5,874 nt of DNA, from positions 1-5,874 of the forward strand of contig JAUVVP010000159.1 in the NCBI GenBank assembly GCA_030604585.1, given 5' to 3'. Source of the stretch: Planctomycetota bacterium. Lineage in GTDB: Bacteria; Planctomycetota; Brocadiia; SM23-32. The notes beneath the pieces were generated by a model that ran no database searches, was not told the origin of the DNA, and saw only the letters and a program-made list of their open reading frames with translations. Numbering within the stretch: position 1 is the first letter of the stretch; each line of letters opens with the position of its first letter. Positions 5,059-5,874 of this stretch are shown in pieces. A program made the translations under genes and the position numbers.

Positions 5059-5754
5059 TCACAAAGTGCCCAGCAACCAGAAGCCCACGCCGAGCAGGAG
5101 GATGCCGGCCACCACGCGGACCGGTTTCGCGGCCCTTCTGGCGAAGCCCGCCAGGCGCCCCAGGCTGATGCCCAGCATGGCCACCGCCATCGGCAAGGTG
5201 TAGCCGACGGCGAACAGCATCATGATCAGCGCGCCCCAGAGGACCTCCCCGCGCAAGGCAGCCAGCCCGAGCGCAACCGGCAGCAGCGGGCCACAGCATG
5301 CCACCGTGCAGGCCGTGCTGCCACCGCCCACCGCAAACCCGAAGATGCTCGCATTCAGCAGCCCGCGAGGGCGCTTGCCCTCGGCGAGTTGGAACCTGGG
5401 CAACCGAAACGGCAGCAGGCCCAGCACCGCCAGGCCAAAGAGAATGACAACGACTCCCATGAAGGCCTGCCCGTAGAGCCCCAGGCGGCTGCCCGCCACC
5501 TGGCCCAGGTAGCCGACCAGGGAGCCGATGACGCTCATCGCCAGGATCGTCCCGAGGGCGAAACAGACACACATGAGCACGACATCCCGGCGGCGGGCGT
5601 CCTGGCGGCTGCCCGCAGAGCCCGCCACGGCGGCCAGCACGGCCAGGTTGCATCCGGAGCTCACGGCCGTCAGAAGCCCCAGAAGCACGGCGGCCGGCAG
5701 GACCAACACGCCGAATTCCGGCGCCTCGAAGACCCGCTGGACCCACTCCTGCAT
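5059..5754 (-). CDS. CcdA/DsbD-like membrane thiol-electron transporter
   Basis: This 231-residue protein has six hydrophobic segments, at about 14-33, 57-80, 92-115, 134-160, 165-190 and 210-230. It looks like the cytochrome c biogenesis/DsbD-beta (CcdA) group, which carries reducing equivalents from cytoplasmic thioredoxin to extracytoplasmic thiols. Cysteines fall where the family has its redox pair: C35 in the first helix (SSGCN) and the cluster ACTVACCGPLLP (C149, C153, C154) in the fourth, in place of the usual 'PC-x-x-P' contexts. Glycine-rich GFAVGGGST precedes the second site. The ATG at 5754 has GAGGAA six to seven bases upstream and is preferred over the GTG at 5790. That ribosome site overlaps the stop of the previous gene, and the stop is ten bases before hgcA. 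Its place in the hgc operon suggests a thiol or electron role in mercury methylation, or in Hg handling; that is inference. A substrate other than thiols cannot be excluded. Confidence 0.75.
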   Translation of the reverse strand: MQEWVQRVFEAPEFGVLVLPAAVLLGLLTAVSSGCNLAVLAAVAGSAGSRQDARRRDVVLMCVCFALGTILAMSVIGSLVGYLGQVAGSRLGLYGQAFMGVVVILFGLAVLGLLPFRLPRFQLAEGKRPRGLLNASIFGFAVGGGSTACTVACCGPLLPVALGLAALRGEVLWGALIMMLFAVGYTLPMAVAMLGISLGRLAGFARRAAKPVRVVAGILLLGVGFWLLGTL

Positions 5755-5764
5755 TGACGCTTCC

Positions 5765-5872
5765 TCAAGGGCCGCATGCACCCGGGGCACACGAGGCCGT
5801 CCCCACGCACGTCTTGAGGTATGCCTGCAGGAGCTTGTCCTCCGTCACCTGGCCCTGGACCAGCGCGACACC
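5765..5872 (-). CDS. C-terminal end of an unidentified protein with a Cys-rich tail (partial)
   Basis: A minus-strand frame enters from the right edge and runs for 35 residues to the TGA at 5767-5765. It begins GVALVQGQVTEDKLLQAYLK and ends TCVGTASCAPGACGP. The first part looks like strand-turn-strand-helix, as at the C-terminus of thioredoxin-fold proteins. It also faintly recalls the 'VALVEG-V' stretch of hydrogenase small subunits. Three cysteines in the last 15 residues could bind a metal. Its stop codon is merged with the ribosome-binding site of the CcdA-like gene, so the two are translationally linked. Too little is present to name it. Confidence 0.5.
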   Translation of the reverse strand, partial: GVALVQGQVTEDKLLQAYLKTCVGTASCAPGACGP

Positions 5873-5874
5873 GC

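Overview
The window is GC-rich bacterial DNA with long ORFs and tight gene packing. All genes but one lie on the minus strand. It carries a mercury-methylation gene pair (hgcA, hgcB), so the host is probably an anaerobe. It also encodes its own leucine and tryptophan synthesis enzymes. The composition and protein style would suit a metagenomic lineage such as the PVC group (Planctomycetota, Kiritimatiellota and relatives), but no marker gene here settles this.

Layout, right to left along the minus strand. (1) At 5874-3625 there is a compact operon entering from outside the window. It holds the Cys-rich tail of an unidentified protein, a CcdA/DsbD-like six-helix membrane protein with cysteines in its helices, hgcA (corrinoid membrane methyltransferase with the NVWCAAGK cap-helix motif), and hgcB (2[4Fe-4S] ferredoxin). 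(2) At 3502-1698 there is a self-contained leucine unit. It has a near-consensus sigma-70 promoter, a 26-codon leader peptide with five Leu codons in eight (none of them CTG), a hairpin, an 8-bp antiterminator pairing, a strong intrinsic terminator with a U-tract, and then leuA (2-isopropylmalate synthase, 515 aa). It reads as a textbook-type ribosome-mediated transcription attenuator, and its start codon lies almost at the predicted transcription start. (3) At 1179-1639 a small two-helix membrane protein of unknown function lies on the plus strand with its own promoter, convergent with leuA. (4) At 1117-206 lies trpE (anthranilate synthase component I), divergent from it. trpE is broken: an in-frame TAG interrupts it after 303 codons, TrpE homology resumes in the same frame for about 25 residues, and is then lost at about position 131. 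The last 130 bases look like a different gene, either a real rearrangement or an assembly or chimera problem near the end of the sequence.

How the parts fit: HgcA and HgcB together methylate Hg(II), with HgcB re-reducing the corrinoid. The upstream CcdA-like protein, which usually carries thiol electrons across the membrane, is co-transcribed and is the most interesting possible accessory part. The leucine unit is regulated independently of the hgc genes.
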